The position numbers and the translations under genes were made by a program. From Methylococcus capsulatus str. Texas = ATCC 19069 (GTDB taxonomy: Bacteria > Pseudomonadota > Gammaproteobacteria > Methylococcales > Methylococcaceae): 64,000 bases of DNA. Below, in pieces: positions 27,451-37,162 of this stretch; position 1 is the first letter of the stretch; each line of letters opens with the position of its first letter. The stretch lies in the NCBI RefSeq assembly GCF_000424685.1, contig NZ_KE384224.1:372001-436000 (forward strand), given 5' to 3'. Under the pieces are notes generated by a model. It saw only the letters and a list, made by a program, of their open reading frames with translations. It ran no database searches and had not been told where the DNA came from.

Positions 27451-28756
27451 CAAAGACGTGGTATTCACCGCCAGGCCCGGTGGACGGATGCAGGGCGACA
27501 TCCGGGTACCGGGCGACAAGTCCATCTCCCACCGGTCGGTGATGCTGGGCTCGCTCGCCGAGGGCGTGACTGAGGTGAGTGGCTTCCTCCAGGCTGAGGA
27601 CTGTTTGGCGACCATGGCGGCGTTCCGGGCCATGGGCGTCGAAATCGAAGGCCCGACGGAGGGCCGGCTGCGGATCCACGGCGTCGGCCTGCACGGCCTG
27701 AAGCCACCTGCCGCGCCCCTGGATCTCGGCAATTCCGGGACGTCGATGCGCCTCTTGAGCGGACTGCTGGCGGGCCAGACATTCGATGTGACACTGACCG
27801 GCGATTCGTCGCTGGTACGTCGGCCCATGCGCAGGGTCACCGAACCGTTGCGGGCCATGGGCGCGCGGATCGACACCACCGAAGCCGGCACCGCGCCGCT
27901 GCACATCGCCGGCGGAAGCCGCCTCAAAGGGATCGACTATGCGATGCCGGTCGCCAGCGCCCAGGTGAAATCCTGTCTGCTGCTGGCGGGCCTCTACGCG
28001 GAAGGGAAGACCTGTGTCACCGAGCCGGCGCCGACCCGCGACCACACCGAACGCATGCTGGCGGGTTTCGGCTATCCGGTGGCGCGGGATGGCAACCGCG
28101 TATGCATCCAATCCGGCGGCAAGCTTTCCGCGACCCGTATCGACGTGCCGGCGGACATTTCCTCGGCGGCGTTCTTCATGATAGGCGCGGCGATCAGCCC
28201 CGGGTCCGACGTGTTCCTCCGCCATGTCGGGATCAATCCGACCCGGACCGGCGTCATCGAAATCCTGCGCGAAATGGGCGCCGACATCGAGATACTCGAT
28301 CCGCGCGAAGTCGGCGGCGAACCGGTGGCGGACCTCCGCATCCGTTACCGGGAACTGCGCGGCATCCGCATTCCCGAACATACCGTGCCGCTGGCCATCG
28401 ACGAATTCCCGGCCCTGTTCATCGCCGCAGCCTGCGCCACAGGCGAAACGGTGCTGACCGGGGCCGAGGAGCTGCGGGTCAAGGAAAGCGACCGTATCCA
28501 GGCCATGGCCGACGGCCTGACCACGCTGGGCATCGATGCCCGCCCGACCCCCGATGGCATGGTCATCCGGGGCGGGAGTTTCCGCGGCGGCGCAGTCGAT
28601 TCGCGCGGCGATCATCGCGTCGCCATGTCATTCTCGATCGCGGCATTGCGCGCTCCCATCCCCATCGAGATTCACGACTGCGCCAACGTGGCGACATCTT
28701 TTCCCAATTTCGTCGAACTGGCGCGGACCCTGGGTTTGGACATCGAGGTCAGCTGA
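27443..28756 (+). CDS. aroA: 5-enolpyruvylshikimate-3-phosphate synthase
   Basis: 437 residues with two inverse alpha/beta domains. Conserved sites include VPGDKSISHRSVMLGSLAEG, LGNSGTSMRL, PMRRVTEPL and RVKESDRIQAMA. It condenses shikimate-3-phosphate and phosphoenolpyruvate, feeding chorismate to the neighbouring pheA and tyrA steps. The asparagine-glycine motif region (LGNSGTS) and SAQVKSCLLLAG are of the class seen in Pseudomonas/Bacillus-type enzymes. cmk starts 6 nt later. Confidence 0.97.
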   Translation: MHDKDVVFTARPGGRMQGDIRVPGDKSISHRSVMLGSLAEGVTEVSGFLQAEDCLATMAAFRAMGVEIEGPTEGRLRIHGVGLHGLKPPAAPLDLGNSGTSMRLLSGLLAGQTFDVTLTGDSSLVRRPMRRVTEPLRAMGARIDTTEAGTAPLHIAGGSRLKGIDYAMPVASAQVKSCLLLAGLYAEGKTCVTEPAPTRDHTERMLAGFGYPVARDGNRVCIQSGGKLSATRIDVPADISSAAFFMIGAAISPGSDVFLRHVGINPTRTGVIEILREMGADIEILDPREVGGEPVADLRIRYRELRGIRIPEHTVPLAIDEFPALFIAAACATGETVLTGAEELRVKESDRIQAMADGLTTLGIDARPTPDGMVIRGGSFRGGAVDSRGDHRVAMSFSIAALRAPIPIEIHDCANVATSFPNFVELARTLGLDIEVS

Positions 28757-28762
28757 ACCGGC

Positions 28763-29431
28763 ATGCAGGACACCATTCCCGTACTCACCATCGACGGCCC
28801 CAGCGGCGCCGGCAAGGGCACTGCGGCCCGTGCGGTCGCCGCCCGGCTCGGTTGGAATTTTTTGGACAGCGGTGCGATCTATCGGGCGCTGGCAGTCGCG
28901 GCCGTGGACCGGGGCGTCTCCCGGGAGGACGAGTCGGCGCTGGCGGCGCTCGCGGCATCGCTGGATCTCGTGTTCGGAGCGGATTCGACGGCGCGCATCC
29001 TGTTATGGGACGCCGACATTAGCGGACGTATCGTCACCGAGGAATGCGGCAATCTGGCCTCGAAGCTGGCGGCGTTTCCGGCGGTGCGGCAGGCATTGCT
29101 GGACAAACAGCGCGGCTTCCGCCGGCCCCCGGGGCTGGTGGCGGACGGCCGCGACATGGGGACGGTGGTTTTCCCGGACGCCCCTTACAAGGTCTTTCTC
29201 ACCGCGAGCGCGGAGGTTCGCGCCCGCCGGCGCTATAACCAGTTGAAAGAAAAAGGCATGGATGTTAGCCTAGCGCACTTGACCGAAGAGATCGAGGAAC
29301 GCGACCGGCGCGACCGGGAGCGGCAGATCGCGCCGCTTCGAGCGGCGGCGGATGCCGTCGTGATCGATTCATCGGACCTGAGCGTCGATGAAGTGATCCA
29401 GGTTTGCCTCTCCGTGGTGCAATCGCACTGA
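28763..29431 (+). CDS. cmk: Cytidylate kinase
   Basis: 222 residues. The P-loop is [13 protein letters not shown], followed by the NMP-binding insert ([14 protein letters not shown]) and [15 protein letters not shown], then the lid region [13 protein letters not shown]. It phosphorylates CMP and dCMP. Its location directly before rpsA is conserved in Gammaproteobacteria. Confidence 0.97.
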   Translation: MQDTIPVLTIDGPSGAGKGTAARAVAARLGWNFLDSGAIYRALAVAAVDRGVSREDESALAALAASLDLVFGADSTARILLWDADISGRIVTEECGNLASKLAAFPAVRQALLDKQRGFRRPPGLVADGRDMGTVVFPDAPYKVFLTASAEVRARRRYNQLKEKGMDVSLAHLTEEIEERDRRDRERQIAPLRAAADAVVIDSSDLSVDEVIQVCLSVVQSH

Positions 29432-29549
29432 AATCCTGAGGCCAATACAGTACAGGGTGTGTTCCGCCGCGCGGCGAGCGGACACGATCGTCAACCAACT
29501 CTATCAACATTCGTCCGATTTCATACCTCGGACGCTGGAATCATCGATC

Positions 29550-31217
29550 ATGGGCGAAAGCTTTGCAGAACTGTTTGAAGAAAGTCTGGCGAAAGCCGAG
29601 ATGCGCGCGGGCAGCATCATCACCGGCACCGTCGTCGACATCGGCACCGATGCGGTCGTCGTCAACGCCGGACTGAAATCCGAAGGCGTCATTCCGAAGT
29701 GGCAATTCCTCAATGCCGACGGCCAGCTGGAAGTCCAGGTGGGCGATCAGGTCGAGGTCGCTTTGGATATGGTGGAGGACGGCCTCGGCGCGACCCTGCT
29801 GTCCCGCGACAAGGCGAAAAAGCTCAAGGCATGGGAAGACCTGGAGAAAGCTTTCGAGAACAACGAGACCGTTGTCGGCCGTATCGTCGGCAAGGTCCGC
29901 GGTGGCTTTACCGTGGCCATCGGCGCCCTACGGGCGTTTCTGCCCGGCTCCCTGGTCGACGTGCGTCCCGTGCGCGACACCGCTTTCCTGGAAGGAAGGG
30001 ACCTGGAGTTCAAGGTCATCAAGATCGATCAGAAGCGTAACAACGTGGTGCTGTCGCGCCGTGCCGTGGTCGAATCCGAGTTCAGCGCCGAGAAGGAAGC
30101 GCTGATGGAAAGCCTCAAGGAAGGCGCCATCGTCACCGGCGTGGTCAAGAATCTCACCGATTATGGCGCATTCATCGACCTGGGCGGAATCGACGGCCTG
30201 CTCCACATCACCGACATGGCCTGGAAGCGCGTGCGTCACCCGTCCGAAGCCGTCCAGATCGGCCAGGAGCTGCAGGTCAAAGTGCTCAAGTACGATCAGG
30301 AAAAGAACCGCGTGTCACTGGGCCTCAAACAGCTCGGTGAAGACCCCTGGGTCAACATCGCCCGCCGCTATCCCGCTGGCACCCGCTTGTTCGGCAAGGT
30401 CAGCAACCTCACCGATTACGGCTGCTTCGTCGAACTGGAAGAGGGCGTCGAGGGTCTGGTCCACGTCTCGGAAATGGACTGGACCAACAAGAACGTCAAT
30501 CCGGCCAAGGTCGTCCAGCTCGGTGAGGAAGTCGAGGTCATGGTCCTGGACATCGACGAGGAACGCCGCCGCATCTCCTTGGGCATGAAGCAGTGCAGAC
30601 AGAATCCCTGGGACGAGTTCGCTGCGACCCATAAGAAGGGCGAGAAGATCCGGGGCACGATCAAATCGATCACCGATTTCGGTATCTTCATCGGCCTCGA
30701 CGGCAACATCGACGGCTTGGTGCATCTGTCCGACATTTCCTGGTCGGTGCCCGGCGAGGAAGCCATCCGCCAGTTCAAGAAAGGCGACGAGCTGGAGACC
30801 GTCATCCTGGCGATCGATCCGGAACGCGAGCGCATCTCGCTGGGCATCAAGCAGCTCGAACAGGATCCATTCCAGAACTTCCTGGCGGCTCACGACAAAG
30901 GTTCGATCGTACGCGGCGTGGTAAAAGAGGTGGATGCCAAAGGCGCGGTCATCACTCTGGCGGACAACGTGGAAGGCTATCTGCGCGCCTCCGAAATCCA
31001 GCGCGACCGGGTCGAAGACGCGCGGGCACTGCTGAACGTGGGTGACGAAATCGAAGCCAAATTCATCGGTGTCGACAAGAAAACCAAGTCGATCTCCCTG
31101 TCGATCAAGTCCAAGGATCAGGATGAGGAAGCGGCGGCGATCAAGGACTACTCGCAGCAGGTGTCCGGCACCCCGACCCTCGGCGACATTTTCAAGGAAC
31201 AGATGGAAAACCGCTGA
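29550..31217 (+). CDS. rpsA: 30S ribosomal protein S1
   Basis: 555 residues with six S1 RNA-binding repeats: [91 protein letters not shown] and [15 protein letters not shown]. The start [13 protein letters not shown] matches the family N-terminus, so the longer upstream frame from 29457 is rejected. It binds mRNA on the ribosome and, in E. coli, represses its own translation. A hairpin follows before ihfB. Confidence 0.98.
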   Translation: MGESFAELFEESLAKAEMRAGSIITGTVVDIGTDAVVVNAGLKSEGVIPKWQFLNADGQLEVQVGDQVEVALDMVEDGLGATLLSRDKAKKLKAWEDLEKAFENNETVVGRIVGKVRGGFTVAIGALRAFLPGSLVDVRPVRDTAFLEGRDLEFKVIKIDQKRNNVVLSRRAVVESEFSAEKEALMESLKEGAIVTGVVKNLTDYGAFIDLGGIDGLLHITDMAWKRVRHPSEAVQIGQELQVKVLKYDQEKNRVSLGLKQLGEDPWVNIARRYPAGTRLFGKVSNLTDYGCFVELEEGVEGLVHVSEMDWTNKNVNPAKVVQLGEEVEVMVLDIDEERRRISLGMKQCRQNPWDEFAATHKKGEKIRGTIKSITDFGIFIGLDGNIDGLVHLSDISWSVPGEEAIRQFKKGDELETVILAIDPERERISLGIKQLEQDPFQNFLAAHDKGSIVRGVVKEVDAKGAVITLADNVEGYLRASEIQRDRVEDARALLNVGDEIEAKFIGVDKKTKSISLSIKSKDQDEEAAAIKDYSQQVSGTPTLGDIFKEQMENR

Positions 31218-31238
31218 TCGTTTACGGTTTTCCCCGGA

Positions 31239-31274
31239 GGAGGGGGTCGTAAGACCCCTTCCGGTCCGCTTTTT
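31239..31274 (+). terminator. Hairpin with downstream T-run between rpsA and ihfB
   Basis: GGAGGGGGTC (31239-31248) and GACCCCTTCC (31253-31262) form a 10-bp stem with one G-T pair and a GTAA tetraloop. Five T follow at 31270-31274, 7 nt after the stem, more distant than in a classical intrinsic terminator. It may act as a partial terminator separating abundant S1 message from ihfB. Confidence 0.5.
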
Positions 31275-31291
31275 GGAACCTGGAGATCGAC

Positions 31292-31579
31292 ATGACTAAA
31301 TCGGAATTGATCGAATCCTTGGCCGGAAAGTATCCGCATCTGTCCCCCCGGGACATCGAACATGCGATCAAGGAGATGATCGGCTGCATGAGTGAGGCGC
31401 TGGCCGGAGGCGAGCGCATCGAAATCAGGGGGTTCGGCAGTTTTTCCCTGCACCATCGTCCCCCCCGGGTCGGCAGGAATCCCAAGACCGGCGAGTCCGT
31501 TCATCTGCCATCCAGGCGCGTTCCCCATTTCAAACCCGGTAAGGAGTTGCGCGACCGGGTCAATTCGATCAAGGACTAA
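31292..31579 (+). CDS. ihfB: Integration host factor beta subunit
   Basis: 95 residues, full length. [11 protein letters not shown], then [25 protein letters not shown], with the beta-arm Arg-Asn-Pro that intercalates and bends DNA, and [11 protein letters not shown] at the end. It forms a heterodimer with IhfA for DNA bending in recombination, replication and sigma-54 transcription. The rpsA-ihfB order is conserved. Confidence 0.97.
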   Translation: MTKSELIESLAGKYPHLSPRDIEHAIKEMIGCMSEALAGGERIEIRGFGSFSLHHRPPRVGRNPKTGESVHLPSRRVPHFKPGKELRDRVNSIKD

Positions 31580-31638
31580 GGACTTCTCGGCGGCAACAAA
31601 TCGCCTCGCCCTCCTCGGACGAATGGTGGAGGCACCGA

Positions 31639-32859
31639 ATGTCGGACGTCCCGATGCTTGAACTGCTGACCCTGTTGCTGCCGGTGGCTGCCGCTTCCGG
31701 CTGGTATGCAGCGGCCAGACACCACGGACGAAACCTGTCGGCTGGACTGAATGACGGTCTCCAGCGGGCCTATCAGACCCCCACCGACACGGCCATCGGA
31801 GCCAGAGCCGATGAGGCGTTTCATCTGCTCAGACAGATCGCTGATTCCAGCGCCAAGACCCTGGAGTTGCAACTGGCCCTCGGCGGCCTGCTGCGGAGGA
31901 GTGGAGAGCTTTCCAAGGCGATCGAACTGCACGAACGCCTCCATTCCCAACCCCAGATGTCGGACGAACAGCTGCACGCCATTCGTTTCGAACTGGGCAT
32001 GGATTATCTGAGCGCCGGGCTGCTGGATCGGGCCGAAACCGTCTTCGCGGGCCTGACCGCGACTGCTTCCCACGGCAAGGCATCGCTCCAGCAAATGCTG
32101 GCGATCTACCAGAGCGAAAAGGATTGGGTGAGGGCGGCCGAATGCGCCCGGTCACTCAAGAAGTTCGACGCCGGCCAGCGCAACGCCACGTTAGCCCATC
32201 TCCTGTGCGAGCAGGCCGAATCGGCGATCGCCCGGGGAGAAACAGTCGCGGCCCATGCGCATCTTCAGCAGGCCCTGGCCGAAGATCCGCGCTGCGTCCG
32301 GGCGACCCTCCTGAAATCAAGGCTCGCTCTGCAACGACAGCAATGGGCGGAAGCGGGTACCCTGCTACGGTCGGTGGAATTCCAAAATCCCGCCTTTCTG
32401 CCGGAGGTCATAGGGCAGTTGCGGCTCTGCCATGCCAGTCTTCGGGACATGGACGGGTATTTGACCTATCTCGACTATGTCTATCAGCGTTATCGTACAG
32501 AAGCGGCCGCCCTACTTCTGGCCGACGAACTGGCGCAACGGGAAGGGGCGCCCGCGGCGGCGAGCTATCTGACGGGTCTTCTGTCCGAGCGGTCGAGCCT
32601 GAACCTGATCCGCCGCACGCTGCATTATGCCGGAGCAGCCACCTGCATCGACGGTGATTGCCTGTCGATCCTGCGGCGCTGCCTGACCGCCCTCGACGGC
32701 CTAGCGTCCAGGCATCCCGGTTACGGTTGCGTACAGTGCGGCTATGAATGCCGTGAGCTGCATTGGCACTGTCCCACCTGCCGCGCCTGGGAAACCATCC
32801 AGCCGGCCGATCCGGGTGTCGGTTTCAGCGGTAAGACCCCAGCGACAACCCCATCTTGA
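31639..32859 (+). CDS. lapB: Lipopolysaccharide assembly protein B (TPR/rubredoxin protein)
   Basis: 406 residues. An N-terminal membrane helix (LLTLLLPVAAASGWYAA) is followed by tetratricopeptide repeats (FHLLRQIADSSAKTLELQLALGGLLRRSG and others) and a C-terminal rubredoxin-like metal site, CVQCGYECRELHWHCPTC. In E. coli LapB regulates LpxC proteolysis by FtsH. GGAGG lies 7 nt before the ATG. Unlike E. coli, no lapA lies between ihfB and this gene (59-nt gap). Its 3' end overlaps psd on the other strand by 35 nt. Confidence 0.92.
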   Translation: MSDVPMLELLTLLLPVAAASGWYAAARHHGRNLSAGLNDGLQRAYQTPTDTAIGARADEAFHLLRQIADSSAKTLELQLALGGLLRRSGELSKAIELHERLHSQPQMSDEQLHAIRFELGMDYLSAGLLDRAETVFAGLTATASHGKASLQQMLAIYQSEKDWVRAAECARSLKKFDAGQRNATLAHLLCEQAESAIARGETVAAHAHLQQALAEDPRCVRATLLKSRLALQRQQWAEAGTLLRSVEFQNPAFLPEVIGQLRLCHASLRDMDGYLTYLDYVYQRYRTEAAALLLADELAQREGAPAAASYLTGLLSERSSLNLIRRTLHYAGAATCIDGDCLSILRRCLTALDGLASRHPGYGCVQCGYECRELHWHCPTCRAWETIQPADPGVGFSGKTPATTPS

Positions 32860-33691
32860 CGGACATGCCGGCACCGATCCCGGCCTTCCAGCGCGCGTGG
32901 CCGGGACCGAAAAGGACGATCACGGTCGATCCCATGTTGAAGCGGCCGATTTCAGCACCGCGTTCGAATCGGAGGCCTTGCCCTGAGTAATCCCACCGCC
33001 TGATCGTCTTCGAGCGGGGCGGTGTGACCTCGCCGTGCCAGACGGTCTCAATGCTCGACACGAAAATCGCGCCAACCAGAATGACCGCCATCGGTCCCGC
33101 GGCGGTATCGAAATAACAGATCAGCCGTTCGTTTCGTGCAAAGAGATTCGGGACGTTTTCCGTCGTCGCGACGTTGACGCTGAACAGGGCGCCTGGCACA
33201 TGCGTCATAGCTGCCAGGGTGCCTGCCACCGGCATATGGACACGGTGGTAATCACGGGGCGAAAGATAGACCGTGACAAAGCTACCGTTTTCGAATGCCT
33301 CTGTCCGGCTGCGATCACCGCCAAGCAGTTCGGCCAGTTCGAAGCAGCGTCCTTTGGCCTGGAACAACCGTGTACCCTCGATGGCACCGAGCTGGCTGAT
33401 CATACCGTCCGCCGGACAGGCGATGGCGTCGGGCTCGCTGCAGACCGATCGCACGCCGGGTTTCAGCGCACGTGTGAAAAAGGCGTTGAAGCACTCGAAC
33501 GACTCCGGCGAACTGCAGACGGACTCCGCGAGATCGACCCGATAGAACCTGCAGAAGGCACGGATCAGAGCGTTCTTGAACCAGGGCTGGCGAATGCGGA
33601 CCGCCCAGTGCACGAACCGTGAAAGGCCGTGTTGAGGCAGCAGATATTGGATGCTGGCAAACAGCTTGAACGGCAAGGCGGCCATGATCAT
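32825..33691 (-). CDS. psd: Phosphatidylserine decarboxylase proenzyme
   Basis: 288 residues. It has FNAFFTRALKPGVR, CPADGMIS, YLSPRDYHRVHMP and, near the C-terminus, FNMGSTVIVLF. The GST is the self-cleavage site whose serine becomes the pyruvoyl cofactor; LGST is most common but MGST keeps the cleaved Gly-Ser bond. It makes phosphatidylethanolamine at the inner membrane. Its ATGA overlaps the kinase gene stop, and its 3' end overlaps lapB tail to tail. Confidence 0.95.
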   Translation of the reverse strand: MIMAALPFKLFASIQYLLPQHGLSRFVHWAVRIRQPWFKNALIRAFCRFYRVDLAESVCSSPESFECFNAFFTRALKPGVRSVCSEPDAIACPADGMISQLGAIEGTRLFQAKGRCFELAELLGGDRSRTEAFENGSFVTVYLSPRDYHRVHMPVAGTLAAMTHVPGALFSVNVATTENVPNLFARNERLICYFDTAAGPMAVILVGAIFVSSIETVWHGEVTPPRSKTIRRWDYSGQGLRFERGAEIGRFNMGSTVIVLFGPGHARWKAGIGAGMSVKMGLSLGSYR

Positions 33692-34653
33692 TCGTTGATA
33701 TGAGCGCGGACGAAGCGATGATTTTCGTCAAGAAACAGTGTGATGTCGGCACGTGCGGGCATTTCCGCCAGCATATGCCGGGTGAGCCGTTCGTAATGCA
33801 TGATGAAACGCCGCAGCGCCGCCTCATCCATCAGACGATGGCTCGAGGAGCCGTTGCCCCGGACCGCTGCCGCCAGCTTACGCTCTTGCAGGCCTCGCCA
33901 CCGGTATACGCATTCCAGATCGGGGACCTTCAGCATGATCAATCTGTCCAGTCGGTCGAACAGTTCGGCATAAGGGCCACCGAGCTGTTCGTTGACGTAG
34001 GTCCGCCAGCTACCGTCGGCATCCTCCCCAGACTCCAAGGCGTTGATCGGACGGACCAGATCCTCTCCGACCTGAGGAACGCAGCCGACACACCAGCCTT
34101 CGAAGATGACGACATCGACCGGAGCCGTGATTTGCGGCCAGGCCGACAGCGGGCGCCGGTCATCGACCGACTTGTCGAATGCCGGCAAAGCCACGGAGAC
34201 TTCCGGCCCAATCTTCGTCAGTCGATCGAGCGTCTGCAATCCCAGCTCGACATCGTGAGTACCCGGAACGCCCCGTGTCATCAGCAGAGGGTGCACTTCC
34301 CGCGCCAACCTCTCCCTTTCAGATCTCGTCTTGTAGAGATCGTCGATGGAAAAACCGGCAACCTTGCACCCATAGCCCTCGCGCAGAATCAGCGCCAAGA
34401 AGTCGCATAGGGTCGACTTGCCGGAACCTTGCGCGCCGTTGACGCCAAGCACGAATGGGCCGTTGTCCCTGTGAGTAAGGACCCAGGCTGCCAGCGGCAC
34501 ATAGACTCTCGCCAAGGATTCGGCGAGAGTCAAAGGAATGCGCTGTGTGGCCATCGAGGCCAGGAAAGCCGGGCGGACCCGCTCCCAGACAGACCGGTAG
34601 ACGTCCTCCGCCACTATCCGGGCGGGCCACAAAGGGAACGGATCGGCCGCCAT
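33688..34653 (-). CDS. D-glycerate 3-kinase-like P-loop kinase (GLYK type)
   Basis: 321 residues. Walker A is VNGAQGSGKST; FSIDDLYKTRSER and LPAFDKSVDDR are motifs shared by plant GLYK and bacterial/yeast relatives, which phosphorylate D-glycerate to 3-phosphoglycerate. DVVIFEGWCVG is the Walker B region. It follows sga and hpr, the two preceding steps of the serine cycle. The ATG at 34653 is preferred to a TTG at 34662 directly behind the hpr stop. It is not of the MOFRL/GckA glycerate 2-kinase family, so the product is inferred to be 3-phosphoglycerate. Confidence 0.82.
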   Translation of the reverse strand: MAADPFPLWPARIVAEDVYRSVWERVRPAFLASMATQRIPLTLAESLARVYVPLAAWVLTHRDNGPFVLGVNGAQGSGKSTLCDFLALILREGYGCKVAGFSIDDLYKTRSERERLAREVHPLLMTRGVPGTHDVELGLQTLDRLTKIGPEVSVALPAFDKSVDDRRPLSAWPQITAPVDVVIFEGWCVGCVPQVGEDLVRPINALESGEDADGSWRTYVNEQLGGPYAELFDRLDRLIMLKVPDLECVYRWRGLQERKLAAAVRGNGSSSHRLMDEAALRRFIMHYERLTRHMLAEMPARADITLFLDENHRFVRAHINE

Positions 34654-34662
34654 TGCCGGCAA

Positions 34663-35634
34663 TCAGGTCACCTTGTCTCGGGGGGGACGCCCTTCGAAAA
34701 ACGCAGTGATGTTGTCGATGACGCGCATGCCCATCGCGATCCTCGTCTCCTCGGTGGCACTGCCCAGGTGGGGAAACAACACGACATTGTCGAGTTCGAG
34801 AAAACCCGGGTTCAGCCGGGGTTCGCCTTCGTAAACGTCCAGTCCCGCGCCCCGGATGCGCCGGTTCCGCAAGGCCTCGATCAGGGCTTCATTGTCCACC
34901 ACGTCTCCGCGGGCCGTGTTGACGAGATAGGACTGCGGCTTCATCCGAGCCAGACGGTCCGCATTGATCAAATGCCGGTTTTCCTTGCTGCCGGGACAGT
35001 GGAGCGCGACGAAATCGGCGCGTTCCAGTACCTCTTCCAGGGTGCCGCATTGCTCGGCGCCCAGGGCATCGATCAAATCCTGCGGCGGCGGAAAAGGATC
35101 GTAAAAGATGACGGGCATGTCGAATCCGAAATGGGCCTTTTTCGCCATGGCGCGGGCGATCCGACCGAATCCGACGAGTCCCAGGATCTTGCCGGTCACC
35201 TTGGTACCGAGCATGTGGGTGGGGCGCCATCCCGTCCAGCGGCCGCTTCGGACTTCCCGTTCTCCTTCTCCACCCCGACGGGCGACCGCGAGCATGAGCA
35301 GCATGGCGATATCGGCGGTACAGTCCGTCAGCACGTCGGGAGTATTGGTGACGGCGATGCCGCGCTGCCGGGCGGTATCGAGATCGATATGGTTGAAGCC
35401 CACCCCGAAATTGCCGAGGATCTTGCAGCGCAGTGGCTCTACAGCCAGCACATCCGCATCGATGGCATCGGTCACCGTAGGCAGAACCGCATCGTAATCG
35501 CGCAGGGCCGCCTTCAACTCGTCCCTGCTCATGGGATGGTCGTCGGCGTTGAAGACGACGTCGAACGACTCCCGGAGTCTACTTTCACAAGATTCCGGCC
35601 AGCGTCGCGTCACCAGTACTTTGGGTTTGCTCAT
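34663..35634 (-). CDS. D-2-hydroxyacid dehydrogenase, hydroxypyruvate/glyoxylate reductase
   Basis: 323 residues. The N-terminal substrate domain starts PKVLVTRRWPES and has NFGVGFNHID; the NAD(P) domain has LGLVGFGRIARAMAKKA, then the catalytic Arg in NTARGDVVDNEAL, Glu in DVYEGEP and His in FPHLGSAT. It reduces hydroxypyruvate to D-glycerate. Start 35634 matches the family N-terminus; an extension from 35700 is low-complexity. It lies between sga (94-nt gap) and the glycerate kinase. Confidence 0.9.
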   Translation of the reverse strand: MSKPKVLVTRRWPESCESRLRESFDVVFNADDHPMSRDELKAALRDYDAVLPTVTDAIDADVLAVEPLRCKILGNFGVGFNHIDLDTARQRGIAVTNTPDVLTDCTADIAMLLMLAVARRGGEGEREVRSGRWTGWRPTHMLGTKVTGKILGLVGFGRIARAMAKKAHFGFDMPVIFYDPFPPPQDLIDALGAEQCGTLEEVLERADFVALHCPGSKENRHLINADRLARMKPQSYLVNTARGDVVDNEALIEALRNRRIRGAGLDVYEGEPRLNPGFLELDNVVLFPHLGSATEETRIAMGMRVIDNITAFFEGRPPRDKVT

Positions 35635-35728
35635 GGCGGCTCCAGACAAAGGGGAGGGCGCGCCCGCCGGCGCGCCCGTTGGAATCGTGCCTCGCCGCAA
35701 CCATCAGTCTCCGGCGAGGTCCGGCGGA

Positions 35729-36916
35729 TCAGACTCGGGGCTGGATTACCGGAGCGGTTTCGCGCCAATGGGCGCTGGCCGCCGCGATGCCGCTGCCCGG
35801 CGTCAAGGGAATACCCACGTCCAGCATGGCCATTTCCGAACCCACGATGGCGCTGGCCAGGCTCAATTCGTTGAGATCCCCCAAGTGACCGATGCGGAAT
35901 ACTTTCCCCGAGACTTCACTCAGCCCCGCACCCAGCGACAGGTTATAGCGGAAATAAGCCGTGTGGATCACGTCGCGCGCATCGAACTCCGGTGGTACGA
36001 CGACGGCCGACACGGTGTTCGAATACCATTTCGGATCCTGGGCGCAGAGCTGGAGCCCCCAGGCAGCCACCGCCCGGCGGACACCCTCGGCCAAGCGGGC
36101 ATGGCGGGCGTAAACGTTCTCCAGCCCCTCCTCGAGCAGCAGTTCCAGCGACTTGCGCAGACCATACAGCAGCGGGATCGATGGGGTATACGGGAAAAAA
36201 CCGCCAGCGTTGTGAAGGATGTGATCGTTGATGTCCAGGAATGCGCGCTTGCACTTAGCGGACTCCCGCGCCTTCAGTGCCTTCTGGCTGAAGCCCAGCA
36301 GAGCCAGACCGGCCGGCAGCATGAAGCCTTTCTGGGAGCCGGCCACGCCGATATCGATGCCCCATTCGTCCATGCGGAAATCCAGAGAACCGATGGAACT
36401 CACGCCATCGACATAGAACAGGGCAGGGTGGCCGGCCGCATCGATGGCCTTGCGTACGGCCGGAAGGTCGTTGGTCACACCGGTTGCAGTCTCATTGTGG
36501 CAGATCAGCACCGCCTTGATTTCATGAGCGGTGTCGGCTTTCAGGCGCGCCTCCAGTCTGTCCAGCGGCACCCCCTGACCCCACGGCACCTCCTCGTACT
36601 CCACTTCGAGGCCCAGACGTCTGGCCAGGTCGATCCACAGATGACTGAATTGTCCAAAACGATAGGACAACACTTTGTCGCCGGGAGAGAGCGTATTCGA
36701 GAGAGCAATTTCCCAACCCGCGGTTCCCGTGGCCGGAAAGATGAAGCACTGCCCTGCTTCCGTCCGGAATACCTTTTTCAGATTCTCCAGCAGCGGGGTC
36801 ACGAGGGCAGGGAAGTCCGGTCGCCGATGGTCCTCCATCGGTACGTGCATCGCGCTGAGAACGGCATCCGGAATGTTCGTCGGACCAGGAACGTAAAGAT
36901 GGTTGCGACCAGGCAT
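35729..36916 (-). CDS. sga: Serine-glyoxylate aminotransferase
   Basis: 395 residues of class V aminotransferase. YVPGPTNIPDAVLSAM, FPATGTAGWEIALSN, DGVSSIGSLDFRMD and GVAGSQKGFMLPAGLALL carry the PLP lysine in SQKG. It converts serine and glyoxylate to hydroxypyruvate and glycine, the entry to the hpr-kinase branch downstream. The ATG at 36916 has AAGG 8 nt upstream; a GTG at 36925 overlaps that site and is rejected. It is transcribed away from the tRNA gene. Confidence 0.94.
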   Translation of the reverse strand: MPGRNHLYVPGPTNIPDAVLSAMHVPMEDHRRPDFPALVTPLLENLKKVFRTEAGQCFIFPATGTAGWEIALSNTLSPGDKVLSYRFGQFSHLWIDLARRLGLEVEYEEVPWGQGVPLDRLEARLKADTAHEIKAVLICHNETATGVTNDLPAVRKAIDAAGHPALFYVDGVSSIGSLDFRMDEWGIDIGVAGSQKGFMLPAGLALLGFSQKALKARESAKCKRAFLDINDHILHNAGGFFPYTPSIPLLYGLRKSLELLLEEGLENVYARHARLAEGVRRAVAAWGLQLCAQDPKWYSNTVSAVVVPPEFDARDVIHTAYFRYNLSLGAGLSEVSGKVFRIGHLGDLNELSLASAIVGSEMAMLDVGIPLTPGSGIAAASAHWRETAPVIQPRV

Positions 36917-37088
36917 CAAATTCACCTTGTGTTATAGGATCGAGATATTGCTCTTAAATATTCGTAGAGGTACGGATGGGAACGGGACGAGCCTCGACAT
37001 GGAAAACCGCCGCCAGCCGGGCTCATCCCCTCAGGAAGGACGGCAATCATGCCACAGCGGCCGGACATTCTTCAATCATGAGGCGCTC

Positions 37089-37117
37089 TTGACACGCACG
37101 TCACCGAAATTGATAAT
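37089..37117 (+). promoter_or_regulatory. Strong sigma-70 promoter for the tRNA gene
   Basis: TTGACA (37089-37094) and GATAAT (37112-37117) are 17 nt apart. They are followed by a GC-rich discriminator (GCGCGCC), typical of stable-RNA promoters under stringent control. The tRNA 5' end is about 39 nt after the likely start site. Confidence 0.8.
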
Positions 37118-37162
37118 GCGCGCCTTCACCCCGGGCGCGCTTGTCGGCGTGTCCATTCCGAC

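Noticed and set aside
32930-32970. MGST in place of LGST in phosphatidylserine decarboxylase as a broken cleavage site
   Set aside because: The scissile Gly-Ser and the following Thr are intact; Met for Leu is conservative, and the rest of the protein is normal.
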